A stretch of 64,000 bases of DNA. Origin: Maratus speciosus. Taxonomy: Eukaryota > Arthropoda > Arachnida > Araneae > Salticidae. Made by a program: the position numbers and the translations under genes. Shown here piece by piece: positions 9,241-21,619 of this stretch; within the stretch, counting starts at the first letter, position 1, and each line of letters begins with the position of its first letter. Location: contig OZ010788.1 in assembly GCA_963932465.1 (NCBI GenBank), forward strand, positions 195,488,559-195,552,558, in the 5' to 3' direction. The notes beneath the pieces were generated by a model, which was not told the origin of the DNA, searched no databases, and saw only the letters and a program-made list of their open reading frames with translations.

Positions 9241-12200
9241 TAGGCTAATGAAAAACATATCTTAACATATGCAAGCTAAATGATTATATTTTCTACTAGA
9301 AATCATGTCTGTTCAGCATATTTTCACTAAATCATGTATATCATATCCAGTTATAATGCATTAAGTTCCAAATTAAAAATAAGCTATTATAAACATCAGA
9401 TTACTAGATATAAACAAAATAACAATGTTGCCATTCACAATTTCCGAATATTGAAACAAATGAATGACACTTTGAACGCTTCATTAAAAAAAATACAGGT
9501 TAATTATCTGATTTTGTTCTTAAAATATTTGTTGAAGCCTATTAACTGTCTTTAAATATTTTAATTTTGTTTAAAACTTCAAAAACTATTTATGCAGCCA
9601 TCTATCGTCAATTAATATAAGCAATCGAAGTTGTTAAAAATACAAGTTTAAATATTTTCATATAATTAGCATATTAAAATTTAATGAGAAATTTTCAGAA
9701 ATTACATTTCACTTTGCTAATCATAATTATTATTGTTGCAAAAAAAAAAAAAAAAATGTGGTGAGTTATTCACGTTTGAGAATCATTCATCCAAATTATT
9801 TGTACTGTACTGATTGCCAATTGGTAACGTGTGTTTTACTGTTTTAACATTTTTGTTGATCTTTCTAAATGCTGTTTTGAACACGCGGTGGATTTAAATT
9901 TATTCAATCAAATCAGTTTTTATTGTTGTTTTCTATAGTTTAAGGATCGTTTTAGCATTGCCTGATGAGCTACATGATGGCTACATAAGGCCGAACCGCT
10001 AATGTTACGAAGTTATATTAAAAAATCATTATAAAATAAATATTTTTTTTCTGAAGTTTTCATCCCTTGATTTGGATACATTGATAAAAGAGGTATTATT
10101 TGCATAAATGTAATTAAGTTATTTGTAACTCAAATTTATGCTTTTTAGTTTTAAAATTTAGGAAACGCAAATGTTCATACACAAAATTCCAGCAATTTAG
10201 TTCTACGCGTGGCCGCATCTATTATCTGTAAATTCATATTTTTACAGATTATACGTATTTATTAATACATATTTATGCGAAGTAATTTTAAAATATCTTA
10301 TGTACCTATATATTTTTTACTGAATATTTACGTTTTTCAATCATTTAAATATTTTTATAGAACAAAAGAAAATTGATATTTTAATAATCTGATTAAAAAA
10401 TACAACTTATTTACCTTGCTTAACGATGGATTTTTTAAATTTAATAATAACCTTAGAAACTAAAAAGTGTTAATGTTATATTGTTTTTTTTATACATATT
10501 TACAATTATGGCAGCCAGATTTGAAATATGAAAATGTTAAAATTCAGAGATTATTTTATATATTTTTTAATGTTGTTTGCTTATAAATTTTTCTTTGATG
10601 AATGTTATTTGGAATAAATTAACTATTTTTTTAATTAAAAATTATGTCATTAGTAAATTTCTTTTATGTTATAATAGTTTGAGAGGGGGGGTGGGGATAA
10701 AGTACTTATGATGTTATAAAATGTAAAATTTTAAAAAATATTTTAGTGTTTTGATATTTTAAAACTAAAATACACAAATCTGAGCAAAAAAAAAAAATAC
10801 CTTAATTACACATGCAATATGAATATATAAAATATTTTATAAAAAGTTTTATAGAATTAAGCGTAATTTTTCCTTTAATAATTTATATATATATATATAT
10901 ACATATATGTGTGTGTGTATATATATCTATATATATGTGAAAGGATAAAAATCCTTTTAAAATTCAAAATTCAAATTAAACTTCAAAAATTTAAATTAAA
11001 ATTCCGAAGTCTTTTGTCCTAACTTTAAATCTCATTCTAAAACCAGTTTTACCTCTTGTAACTTTGTTTCCCAGCAGTACATCTTATTACTTTCAGATAT
11101 CATCTTCGGGCGATCTTTAAGAGCAAAAATGCTGATGTTCGGAATATTCTCATTCAGTTGTGGTTAGCTGATTCCCGGGCCGGCCAAGCCCAGGTCTAGC
11201 ATCTGAGCCTGGACAATCAATTAAAATCTAATCAACCAATTAAAGAAATGTTCCTCCCAAATTCACAACTATACCCTCTGCTGGAAAATATGTTAAACCC
11301 CAAGATATTAGCTAAAACCCGCGCCAAAAACGAGGGAACTTGCAATTATGAGAAGCCTGCAAAAACTTACGACAATGTAACCTCCCAAAAATATACGCTG
11401 TTGGCTCCGGGATCGGCGATCGGCTCGCGAATCAGATGTATGATGAGCGACCTAATAAATGACTTCGATTCGCATAAAGGTTCCCGAGTCAATTTCTTAA
11501 CCATCCTCTAGGACAATCCCACTGGAATCATTACATATATATATATACATATGTTACAAATGCAATGCAACTTTGATCTTTTCCTGTTCCATTCTGAAAT
11601 ATTTTAAATATGATTTTAAACTGTAGTTTACACAATATCTTCATTCTAATTATCAAAAATCAAAGGATAATACTTTTTTATTAACAAAATGCATGAGGCA
11701 TCTTTTTTTTTTTTTTTTTTTTTTTTGTCAGAAAAATATTTTTTAACCATTTGGAAAAATGGTTATTGTTCTCGTCAGGATGGGAAATCAAAAGCATATC
11801 TGAAGGTTTTTATTGGTTTAATCCGCATTTTATTCGTCTTCTGATTGGTCTATACAGTAATATGTATTTCCCTTTACTTTCAACAGAGATCTGTTGCCAC
11901 TATGACAAAAAAGTAATAAAAACTACAAAAAAAATTAATAACTCAGAAACAAATTGAGATACAGCTTTCAAACAAATTGCATTTAAAAGTACATTTTTTT
12001 TCTCTATACGACGGTGTAAAAAGTAATATTGTGGGATGTTTAGATGTTTAAGAATGAAATTTCATTTAAAATCGGTTATCAGATTTCTTGGAAATCTGAG
12101 GATGGAAAAGCCTTTTCCCGAACAGACAACGAAATACTTGGAAAATACATAAGTTTCAGGTGGATAATACGTACGAGTCGCAGGCGATTTCCGTCGCTTG

Positions 12201-12414
12201 CAATTTTTACGTGTAATAACACTATTAATGTTTAATTCATGGCGTATGTAATGTATGATCAACTCCGTGCTATTTTTTATGTCTTAAATTTTAGTCTTTG
12301 AAAAAATCATTTTCCAAATGGTCGTTGTAATTTGTTAAATTGCATTATTATTATTATTATTATTATTATTTGGAGATTTATCATTCACACTCCGTCATTT
12401 TTGACGGGGGTTAT
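9241..12414. other. Helitron interior: AT-rich DNA, microsatellites, a GC-richer inclusion
   Basis: No gene recognised. Contains an A run near 9740, alternating TA/TG repeats around 10885-10936, a poly(T) run at about 11701-11726 and an ATT microsatellite at 12345-12371. The segment 11130-11520 has clearly higher GC than its surroundings and an 87-codon open frame (11248-11511) with no recognised motif. Confidence 0.5.
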
Positions 12415-13960
12415 ACACTAGTAGGCTATATTTTATGTCATGTCAGTTCCACTAATCCAAAAGGGTAGCAGGAGCAAAAGACTTTCTAAAAATGTGATTT
12501 TTGTGTTACTGAAGAGCCTAGAAGCATGAAATTCGGCATGGTAGTTACTTATTAGATATAAATGATCTCTAAGTACATTTCCTAAAAAAATCGAAATTTA
12601 AAAAGGGGTGAAAATGCGCGCAAAGTGTTCTAAAAAACGTCCTAAATTGCGATTTCTACGCAATCTCACGAAGTACCGAAACGATTTAAAAATAATGGTG
12701 TGAAAATGATGATGACAGCACTTGCTCCAACATAGGCTATTTTTCATGTCTGTGAAACTACCCCAAAAGGATACAGAAGCAAAAAACATTCGAAAAATGC
12801 GATTTTTGTATTACTGAAGATCCTAGAAACATGAAATTCGGCATGGTAGTTACTTATTAGATATAAATGATCTCTAAGAACATATCTTAAAAAATACGAA
12901 ATTTAAAAGGGGTGAAAAGGCGCAAAAAGCGTTTTAAAAACGTTCTAAATTGCGATTTCTACGCAATCTCATGAAGAACCACACCACCTTTCAAATGTGA
13001 TGTTGGAAATTGAAGGTGACAGACCTAGCTCCAACATAGGCTGCATTTCATGTCAGTGTCACTACCACCTGGAGGTTGCAGGAGCCAAAAAGTACTAAAT
13101 TATGATTTTTGTGATATGGCAGGGGCTAGCATCTTGAAATTTGGCATGGCAATTACTCATAAGATGTAAATGCTCTCTAAGAACAGTTTCTAAAAAATTA
13201 GAAATTTAAAATTGGTGAAAATGCGCAAAAAGCGTTCTAAATTCTTATTTCTACGCAATCTCAGAAAAATATCAAATCGATTTCAAAAGTAATGGTTGCA
13301 CATTCATGGTGACAGTCCCTGCTCCAACATAGGCTTTATTGTCTGCTGTTGTCATTACCACCTGGGGGTTGCAGAGCAAAAAACTTTCGAAATTGCTATT
13401 TCTGTGATACTGAAGAGGCTAGAAACTTTAAATATAAAATGGTAGTTGCTTATAAAATATAAATGCCCTCTAAGAACTGTCGAAAATGAACTGAAAATTT
13501 GAAAGGGTTGAAGCGAAGGGAAGGAGCGAAAAGCATTTTAAAAAAGTCTTAAATTACGATTTGTATGCAATCTCAGGAAATAATAAATCGATTATAAAAG
13601 TAATGGTTGAAAATCAATGTTGACAGTCTCTGGTCCTACACAGGCTATATTTTATGCGGGTGCCACTATCACCGCGGGTTAGCAGGAACAACAAACGTTC
13701 TAAACGAGCCTTTAAAAACTTCTTAAATTACGTTTTCTATGGAATATTAGGAATTAGCAAACCGATTTCAAAATGAATGCCGGCAAATTAGCGGTGACAG
13801 TCTCTGTTTCAACATAGGCATTTGATGTTAGTGCCACTACCAACAAAGTGGTGGTAGACGTTAGACACGAAACTTGGAATTTTACATGATGGTTAATTTT
13901 TGGATGTAAATGCATACTAACAAGGAAGGTCTCCTTACTGGGCATACTCAGAATATTTTG
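12415..13960 (+). repeat. Helitron internal tandem units, block 2
   Basis: Five or so diverging copies of the same roughly 300-base unit as 8395-9240, recognisable by CCAACATAGGCTATATTT, GGCATGGTAGTTACTTATTA and GAAATTTAAAAGGGG. Divergence increases towards 13960. Confidence 0.8.
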
Positions 13961-15207
13961 AAAAAAAAAATACCAATTAAAATACTTATGTATGTAATAA
14001 AGGATCAGTCAAATTTAGCGGCGGAATTACAGTAGAAAGTCTGTAAAAAAAATAAAATATTTTCGAGTATTTGGCGCGAAAAGACGAAAGCGTCACGCGA
14101 TTTGGCGAGCAGTACTTTTCCTTGCCAAAAGCAAACGATTTTAATGCACCTGAAAATTGTTTGTTAATTGATTTTTAGAATGCGTGTAAAAAGTATTTAA
14201 TGAATTTAAATATAAACAATGAGAGAGTTTAATAAATATATTTTTTTCGTATTACATATTTATGTTGCTTGATATTTAATTTTATTACTTTAAAAACAAT
14301 TTCTAAAAAATACTTTCATACATTTAAGCGTGTTCCAAATTAAAGGCTAGATTCATTTACCAGTTATTCATTTCAATTTCAATATCAAAGAATTCGTCGT
14401 TTCCATAGCAACAAAATTGAATCGACTTCGACAGTGCTCAATTGGACTTAATTTTGAGATATTGAAACAATTTTAATTTATTTTAATTTTGTTTTAATTC
14501 ATAAAATTTTATATTTAACTTTCAATATATATATATATATATATATGACAAAGCTATAGTTAAATCAAACTAAAACTGACATAACTAAAGTTATTTACAT
14601 TAAATTTATTTAAACAAGCTCAATATGAAATATTTTTATCTTAAAGAGTATTCGATATAAAAAAGTATTTTTCGAAATTTCATTTCACCGCCAACCGATG
14701 ATAAATCGCCAAATAAACGAAATTTTCATTATTTTTTTACAAACGTTCTATCGAGGTTCCGTCAAAAAAATTTTATAAACATATATATCCACATAAGAAG
14801 TAACTTCTCATGTAAGTAATCTGTAAGTAAGTAATATGAAGTAAGTAATCTGTAATTTTTTCAGATTTTTCTGAATATGCCCGTATGGAGACATTCCTTG
14901 TAAGAACGGTTTTTTAAAAATTCGAAACTTCAAATGAATACTGAAATGAATGTATTAAATGAGCATAAAAGTTACAAAATACTTTTCTAAATTATCCTTT
15001 AGTTAGAATTAGTTTCAGTTATTCTTATTAATTTGAGTCTCATTTCTGTGTAATGCAATGTCAGAATGAGGTTTAGTCAAACTGTGGCTTAATTAGTAAT
15101 TTTTGAATTATTCCTAAAAGTATAATTTCATCTAATAAATATTAGACATACAAATATCACTTGGCATATTTCAACTATTACGCGAGCAAAGCCGCAGGTT
15201 TTGCTAG

Positions 15208-15990
15208 TCTATAATAAACTTGAAAAATGATTGATTTTAAACATGAGAAAATAATGGGACAAGGCTCCCTAAATATGGGTTGCTTGACCCACTTCATTTT
15301 ATATCAAAATATTTGTTAAGGGATATAAAAACAGTTTTAAAAAAAGACAGAGACAGAATAACTTTATACTACAAGGTTTAATTATTATTAAAAAATATTT
15401 GGGAAAATGTGATGTGTAAAAAAAACGTGCTTAGACGGAATTCAAGGCACAGAAGAAAAATTCCGTTTTAAACACCCATTTTGACACTCGACCTAGCAAC
15501 ACTAGTTGCAAAAGAGTTCGGTTTCATCTTGGTGAAATTCGTCTGTTTTGATCAATGTTATGTTCTTTCGCAGATTGATGAATACCTAACATTTCTTAAG
15601 GCTGCTGCTTTCATCCTATTTAGTCTTTTACATTCTTTCTGCTTACCTGCTATGGGTAAATGAAATAAAAGTTCCTATCAACTTTCCAATTTATATTTCA
15701 TTAATTTTTTTTTGGTTCTACAGCAATTTTTCTGATCTTCATTTAATCAGTTTTAAACATTTTCCTTTCTATCAATCACACCAATTTACTGTAGTTTTAC
15801 AGAATAAATTAACATTATTTTAGAAATATAACCATTAACCCTTCATTATGTACTGTGTGTAATAAAATGATTTCCCAAAAACTTAAGTAGCTTTGACCAT
15901 CTGGTTAACCCTTTCCACATTCATTGGGCCAAGCCTCCCCACATAGCTACTTTTTAAAAGTATAGCGCATGTCAGATGTAAATTTTCAGC
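15208..15990. other. Intergenic DNA, no gene recognised
   Basis: AT-rich. Two TTAACCCTT phrases (about 15837 and 15905) resemble TTAA-element ends but do not form an inverted pair, so no element is called. Confidence 0.35.
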
Positions 15991-16001
15991 TGGGCGAAAA
16001 A

Positions 16002-16070
16002 TGTCCGGACTAGGATTCGAACCAGGAATCTCTTGGTTGAAGTCGCCAATGCTCTATCATCTGAGTAAAT
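16002..16070 (-). repeat. tRNA-derived module
   Basis: On the minus strand ACTCAGATGATAGAGCATTGG fits an A-box region and TGGTTCGAATCC (16013-16024) an excellent B box. It is followed by CGGACATTTTTCGC, almost the same tail as the tRNA-like modules at 45988-46058 and 52131-52203. The anticodon stem is imperfect, so it is a tRNA-derived repeat of that family. Confidence 0.55.
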
Positions 16071-16104
16071 TCATTTATTAATGAATAAGCAACAATAGCC
16101 GGGT

Positions 16105-16671
16105 TACCATGTCAGGCAAAATAACGCCATTTTGGCACCAATTAGGTACCCCGGTGCGTATATGACATCTGAGCCTAATATTTTTCTTTTCGTTTCATTT
16201 AAAAAAAAGAAAGAAGTGAAAGCCATTAATTTTAATCGTTTCGGTTTTAAATGAAAGTTTTGTATTAAATAAAATGAATACAAAAGCATTGTTCTTAACA
16301 TAGATTTAAGGGAGGCCAAACTGGTCGCCAAATTAATTTAAAATTATAACCTTTTCTGAAAAAAAAAAAAATCTGTTATGATTGAAATTTCAGTTGCCAT
16401 CATTAGAAAAAAGTATTTAAAATTAGAAAAAAATTAATATTTCGAAAACAAATTCGAATTTAAAAATTCTAATATCAGTTTTGAGATGTGTGGATCAATG
16501 CGGATTTTTGGTGTTAATTTCATCGCAAAGTATTCCGTATTTTAGGAGAAATCGCAGTGAAACATAATCAGTTGTTTAATCAGTCGTTTCATAGAATCGT
16601 TACATAAATTCGTTTCAATTCAGTCGTTTCATAATATCCATTTCATTAGGATTTTATATATATAAGGTAGA
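16105..16671 (-). mobile_element. Helitron-like copy, 5' end at 16671
   Basis: On the minus strand the copy starts TCTACCTTATATATATAAAA after an A and runs left. It matches, inverted, 17361-18110: ATTAGGATTTTATATATA, TAGGAGAAATCGC, GCGGATTTTTGGTGTTAA and AAAATGGCGTTATTTTGC are all shared. Divergence is modest. The 3' end was not recognised. Confidence 0.6.
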
Positions 16672-17360
16672 TAGTGTGCTGCGGCTCTGCTTAATGTGCT
16701 TAATGTAGCAAATATATGTTTGCTTCTCGCAAAAAAGTTTTAAATAATCTAATATTTACCTCTAAAATAATTTTTTAACGAATTCTTAGCCTATTCTTCT
16801 ACTTCAAGCGTGTAAAAACTTCTTTTTTTTTACGTATAGAATTTCTTTTGTTTTATGTACCAAATGGTAAAATACTTAGCAGTTATCGTTATCATCACCA
16901 TTCTTAACTTGCATTCGCATTTACCAGAGGAAAGAAAAACTTATGTTATTTCATTTTTTCTTTTTTCTTTCTTTTACGGTCGATGATTTTTTTGGGGGGT
17001 TATGTTTTTAATGTAAATTAAAATACTTTATTACCTTAAATGTTTAAAGGCATTATGACTGAATCAAAACATTATGAAAAGAGGTATAGCCCATGAGTGC
17101 AAAATATATTTTCAAGAAAACGTCAAAATAATTTATGTTTTTCGCAAAGTACCGATTCGAATAATAGCCTGTTATTCAGTATAAGCACGTTCGATGACTC
17201 GAATCTCATTTTTCAAAGTATGTAGAATTACAGAAAGGCTTTTTTCGACTCAAAGAAAGTCTAAATAAGCAAACTCAGAAATCTTAGCACTTTTAGCAAA
17301 ACGCATTTTCTAAACTTTTCCTCGCATATGTTACGCGGCAACCTTATTAAATTGATTTTA
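16672..17360. repeat. Spacer between head-to-head copies, with R1 copy 2
   Basis: About 17035-17335 is the second copy of dispersed repeat R1 (see 7245-7590), with the shared AAAGTACCGATTCGAATAA and GCACGTTCGA blocks. The first half is AT-rich with no recognised feature. Confidence 0.65.
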
Positions 17361-18110
17361 TCTATCCTATATATATAAAATCCTAATGAAACGAATTTAT
17401 GAAATGGTTTTATAAAACGATTTTATGAAAAACTATATACAAAACGACTTACGACTGATTAGACAACTGATTATGTTTCACGGCGATTTCTCCTAAAATA
17501 TGGAATATTATGCGATGAACTTAACACCAAAAATCCGTATTGATCCGCAGATCTCAAAACTGGTATTAGAATTTTTAAATTTGAATTAGTTTTCGAAAAA
17601 TTAATTTTTTTCTAATTTTAGACACTTTTCTCTAATGATGGCATCTCAAATTTTAATCATAACAGATATTTTTTTATATATTTTAGAAAAGGTTATTGTT
17701 TTAAAGGTTATTGTGTCTGGTTGCTAATTAAGCGACCAGTTTGGCCTCCCTTAAATGTATGCTAAAAATATATCAAGTTACTTTTATTCATAATTCAATG
17801 TACTTGAACAATCTTGAACAATTTACTTGAACAATATTCCGATAGAGAAGTCAAGAACTCGGTATTTTTATGTTAGCGCGACGCAGGTGATAAATCACCA
17901 AACATTTCTCCCGTCACATTTTTTCTTGTATTTCATTATCATTTAATTTAAAATACAAAACTTTCATTTAAAACTAGAACATTTAAAGTTAATAGCTTTC
18001 ACTTCTTTCTTTTTTTTTAAACGAAACGAAAAAAAAAAATATTAGGCACAGATGTCATATACGTACGGGGGTGCAAAAATGGCGTTATTTTGCATTTAAT
18101 TTCAACTTCA
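17361..18110 (+). mobile_element. Helitron-like copy, 5' end at 17361
   Basis: Starts TCTATCCTATATATATAAAA directly after an A, the mirror image of the copy ending at 16671. Contains GCAGGTGATAAATCACC, shared with 3340-3360. The body is cut at about 18120 by a TA-flanked MITE. Confidence 0.6.
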
Positions 18111-18129
18111 AAGCAATATTTTAATTGTA

Positions 18130-18416
18130 CTACTTAGTTATCCCGTCGACCAACTTCGCCAAATTATATAAATTGCCAAACTACTCTCCAAATTAAAAAA
18201 ACTGACATAATTTTTATTTTAAATAACGAAAGAACAAACAAATTAGTATAACATTAATAAAAATACAAAGAAAACGTCCAAATAAAAATCACTTGATGGC
18301 GTAGACACGTGTAACTTCCATAATGTCAAGTGAATGTGACATTTATGATCAACCATCATAGGCATTTAATCTTATAGTTTGGCGATATACTTTTGGTCGA
18401 CGGGATAACCAAGTAG
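18130..18416. mobile_element. TA-flanked MITE with CTACTTAGTTATCCC ends
   Basis: CTACTTAGTTATCCCGTCGA at 18130 recurs inverted at the right end (TCGACGGGATAACC, then AAGTAG ending at 18416), with one mismatch in 24 bases. TA lies at 18128-18129 and 18417-18418. 287 bases, no coding capacity. Confidence 0.85.
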
Positions 18417-18712
18417 TACCGTTTTAATTTACCACTCGAAAAATAAAAAAAATGCTAGCTGGCGAGTTAAAAAAAAAGCTATTGGTGAGCATTATTGGTG
18501 AGGTGTATTTGCACCGGCTGATTTAAAAGTACCAAGAATTCTTTGCGATCACGGCAACTTTTTTGTAGTTTTATTCGAAAAAATAATTTTGATTCTTTAA
18601 TCAAAATGGAAACCTTTCATAATTCTTTCATAAATTGCCTTGAAAATTGTATTTACACGTGAATATTAAAAGAGAAAAGAAACTTTAAAATAATAAATAC
18701 ATTAATATGCGT

Positions 18713-18929
18713 TTAACCCTTTCAGGGGTAAGGCACTTCTATTCGTAAAATGTTGAAATCAGTGAATGGCACCAGAATTTACAAACAAATTTATTTCGAA
18801 ATACGAAAATGCATTTCACTTACTTAATAAACGGAAAATCATAATAATCTTAATAAACGGTGTCAATGTGGCATTTAAGAATTAAAATTAAGTGGTCCAA
18901 AAATGAACCGCCGCCCTTGGAGGGGTTAA
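18713..18929. mobile_element. TTAA-flanked MITE (piggyBac-like target)
   Basis: TTAACCCTTTCAGGGG at 18713 and GCCCTTGGAGGGGTTAA ending at 18929 give inverted ends with TTAA on both sides. TTAA duplication and CCCT-type ends are typical of piggyBac-related MITEs. About 217 bases, non-coding. Confidence 0.6.
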
Positions 18930-19439
18930 AGTAAGTAAATTGTAGTAATTGCAGTAAATTGTATTATGTCAATCATTTTATAACGCTATTAAAAAATACC
19001 GGGAGGCAAAGACTCTGTTTACTTAACTCATTTCATTTTAGTTTCTTTTCAAATGTTTAACTGATCTTTTTTAATCAAATACAAAAACAACCGTTGGATG
19101 TCTTAACAGCAACTTATTCGGCCTTAAATTTTCGCAATCAAAGGGAATTGAATGGAAACCCGTTTACAGGGAGCTCGCTACAGGTTTTTTCATTATAATT
19201 CAATCGTCTCTAATCTTTTTAAAACCGATCAAATTAGTGTACTTTTAAATTCTGTGGTGTCTGAATGGGGGTTGGCGAGCGTAGGTTGCAGGGGGCAGAA
19301 CCCCCTAGTAAAGAATATACATTACTTGGGTTTTGATTTCAGTATTTAGAGTTAGTAAAAGAATTTTCATCGGCAAGGAATACGAGTTACTTGGCACGTT
19401 CCAAACAAATGGATTTTTGTTGTTTTTTCATAGAATACA
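18930..19439. other. Intergenic DNA
   Basis: No feature recognised. A G-rich patch near 19262-19310 (GGGGGTTGGCG, GGGGGCAGAACCCCC) forms a short stem but matches nothing known to me. Confidence 0.35.
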
Positions 19440-19634
19440 CACTGTTAAAAAAAACGGACTAAAATACGGAAATTGTACTGACAATCGAGACGTCAGTACT
19501 ATTTCCGTATTTTACCGGAAGTTTTCCCCCGTAAATTCCAGAAAAACAGAAAAATTTCTGTAATTTTTGGGGGGAAAAGTTCCGTTAAAATACAAAAATA
19601 ACCCTGGAGTCTTTTAGTCCATTTTTTTACAGTG
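19440..19634. mobile_element. Short MITE with CACTGT ends
   Basis: CACTGTTAAAAAAAACGGAC at 19440 and GTCCATTTTTTTACAGTG ending at 19634 are inverted repeats extending through GGACTAAAA. Between them ACGGAAATTGTACTGAC and TATTTCCGT add inner pairing. CACTG/CAGTG ends suggest hAT, but no clear 8-base target duplication is visible. Confidence 0.65.
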
Positions 19635-19750
19635 CAGTGACCTCTCATCTATACTTATTTTTTAGTACTAAATTTTCTGTATACCGAACTGTTTAATATT
19701 TGTAAGTTTTTATTATACTTATTATTTTAAACGTGTTTTAGCATTCAGGG

Positions 19751-19894
19751 TGCGTATAGAGGTGTTTATTTTTTAATGTTACTGTTTTCGAATAGTAATC
19801 TTCGCCTTATTCAATTGCAGAAATCTTTGGTTAAATAAGGCGGAGATTTCTGCTCGAAAATAGTAATACTCAAAAATAAGAACATCTACACACT
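19751..19894. repeat. Near-perfect 144-base hairpin
   Basis: The two halves pair almost end to end: GTTACTGTTTTCGAATAGTA, then CGCCTTATTCAATTGCAGAA, against TTCTGCTCGAAAATAGTA and the inverse TTAAATAAGGCG. The loop is only a few bases around 19828-19835. Probably a tiny foldback MITE; a transcript would form a long double-stranded stem. Confidence 0.75.
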
Positions 19895-20557
19895 TTTGAT
19901 ATTTACCTGATCCAAACGAAAACATGACTTAAATTTTCTTACAACCGATGAACTTATTTCATCACGTTTTTAATGTAACCTTGTAACCTAAAATTCTCTA
20001 TCTTCTTTACGATAAAGCAAAAACGTGTCCGTAAGCAACAGTAATCTCATATTGACGGTGGCAACGATCTGAAATATCAATTCCGCTTTTACTGCAATTT
20101 TTGTAACTTCTAAACATGGCACAATTTTAATTTATGCACCATCGAATATGAAAGAAGATATGCTTTCAAATACAATTCGTTTGAAAAAAATCACATATCA
20201 ATTTACTGATTTTTATGGTCTTTCACATTGTTTTGTTGCTCTTAAATCTAGTTTTGCCACGTGCTGCCCGATTTAATAAGATTAACCCATTTGTACGTAA
20301 GACAAGATAAATTTATCAGTGTTCGCATCTAGCTAATATTAACGAAATTAATACTACATCAGTAAACAAATAAATAAATAAAATATAAATAAAACTCAAA
20401 ATAAACAGATATGTAAATGAACTATGATCTTAAGCACTGAAATAATCAGAATAAAAAAGTCTGTTGTTAGCAGTGAAATCTTTGGCGATATCTATGGCTA
20501 TTAACCACTGGCATACTAAGAAAGCATTGATTTTAATTAATTTCAAAACTTGAATAC

Positions 20558-20765
20558 TTAACCTCTTGAGGGAAGGTGGGATATATTATAGCCACTTAAT
20601 TTTAATCAAGATTAGCACCAGAATCTTTTAATTAATTTTTATTTTTATAACTTTGGTGAAAAAAGTTATAAAACTGCATTTTCTTATTTTCAAATAAATA
20701 TTTCAAAAATTGCCTTGTGAATACAACATTACAGAAACACAATTACTTGTCCCTGAAAGTGTTAA
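20558..20765. mobile_element. TTAA-flanked MITE
   Basis: TTAACCTCTTGAGGGA at 20558 and TCCCTGAAAGTGTTAA ending at 20765. Size and inner sequence (ATTTTAATCAAGATTAGCAC, TTATTTTCAAATAA) match 22932-23145, so the two are one family. Confidence 0.55.
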
Positions 20766-20944
20766 GTAATATGTTTCATATAAAATTGCTTTTTGGTATT
20801 GTTAGTTGGCAATCTAAAAATATATATTAAATGTAAAAAAATGATTAGATTTTTCAATTGAAAAAAATAAAATGATTTTTACCTAAGGTCTGTACACTAT
20901 GCAGTATGTTCTGTTTCGTGGGAAGCTCGGTTAATTCCTCTGGT

Positions 20945-21335
20945 TAACTTAAATTCTGAAAAACATTATAACTGAATGAAAACAGTATGAAAGAAGTTTT
21001 AACTCACGGACTCCAAAACATATCTTTTTAAAACTTGCGGGAAAACATTTCCATTTGAAAGAAAAGGGCAAAGGAATTTTCAAGTTCTTTCCAAAGTACC
21101 GATTCGAATAACAGCCTGGGATTCTGTGTAGGCACGTTCGACTCTATGCTTTTTCCACTCACTCTTCATATATTACCAACCGTATAAAAAGACGCGAATC
21201 TCATTTTCCAAGGTATGTTGAAATACAAAACTGCTCTTTCGCTCTAAAGAAAGACTTTAAATAAAAAATAAAAAAAAGGAGAAAAACATGCAACGCTTTT
21301 AGTAAAACGCGATTTCCAAATATTTTCTGAAACAT
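20945..21335 (+). repeat. Dispersed repeat family R1, copy 3
   Basis: Best preserved copy: AACTTGCGGGAAAACATTTC, GGAATTTTCAAGTTC, AAAGTACCGATTCGAATAA, GGCACGTTCGACTCTATGC, then AAAGAAAGAC. Aligns over some 350 bases with 7245-7590. Confidence 0.7.
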
Positions 21336-21619
21336 GCTATGGTGACAGCTCTCATTAAACTGATTTTATAAAGAACTAGATTATACAAATTTTATTTTTT
21401 GCTTCTCTTTTTTTATTTTATTGTTTCATCCTCTTTTCAAGTACTTGAAAATTTTTTGAGCCGTAGAGGAATTGTAAAGCTCTTTCGTGAAGTTCATTTC
21501 CATGAATTACTTATTTCTTTTTAGATGTATTTTCTATGGCAGTTGTTATGATATCCCACGAAATCTTTGTTAAAGAAGCCCGATGTACAGTAAAAATTTA
21601 CAAGATGTGCAGTAAGTAT

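Larger units (their letters stand above)
8347..15207 (+). mobile_element. Non-autonomous Helitron, about 6.9 kb
   Basis: The 5' end TCTATACTAATATTATAAAG follows an A at 8346. The 3' end, CGCGAGCAAAGCCGCAGG then TTTTGCTAG, stops at 15207 before a T. TC...CTAG inserted between A and T, with a GC-rich partly paired segment (GCG/CGC core) just inside the 3' end, is the Helitron signature. No Rep/helicase coding sequence was seen. The interior has two blocks of about 300-base tandem units (8395-9240, 12415-13960) and unrelated AT-rich DNA. Both ends might belong to separate copies; the pairing is inferred from their fit. Confidence 0.6.

Noticed and set aside
18713..18929. Second end pairings for TTAA words at 15837 and 15905
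   Set aside because: The two phrases are in the same orientation and do not form inverted ends.
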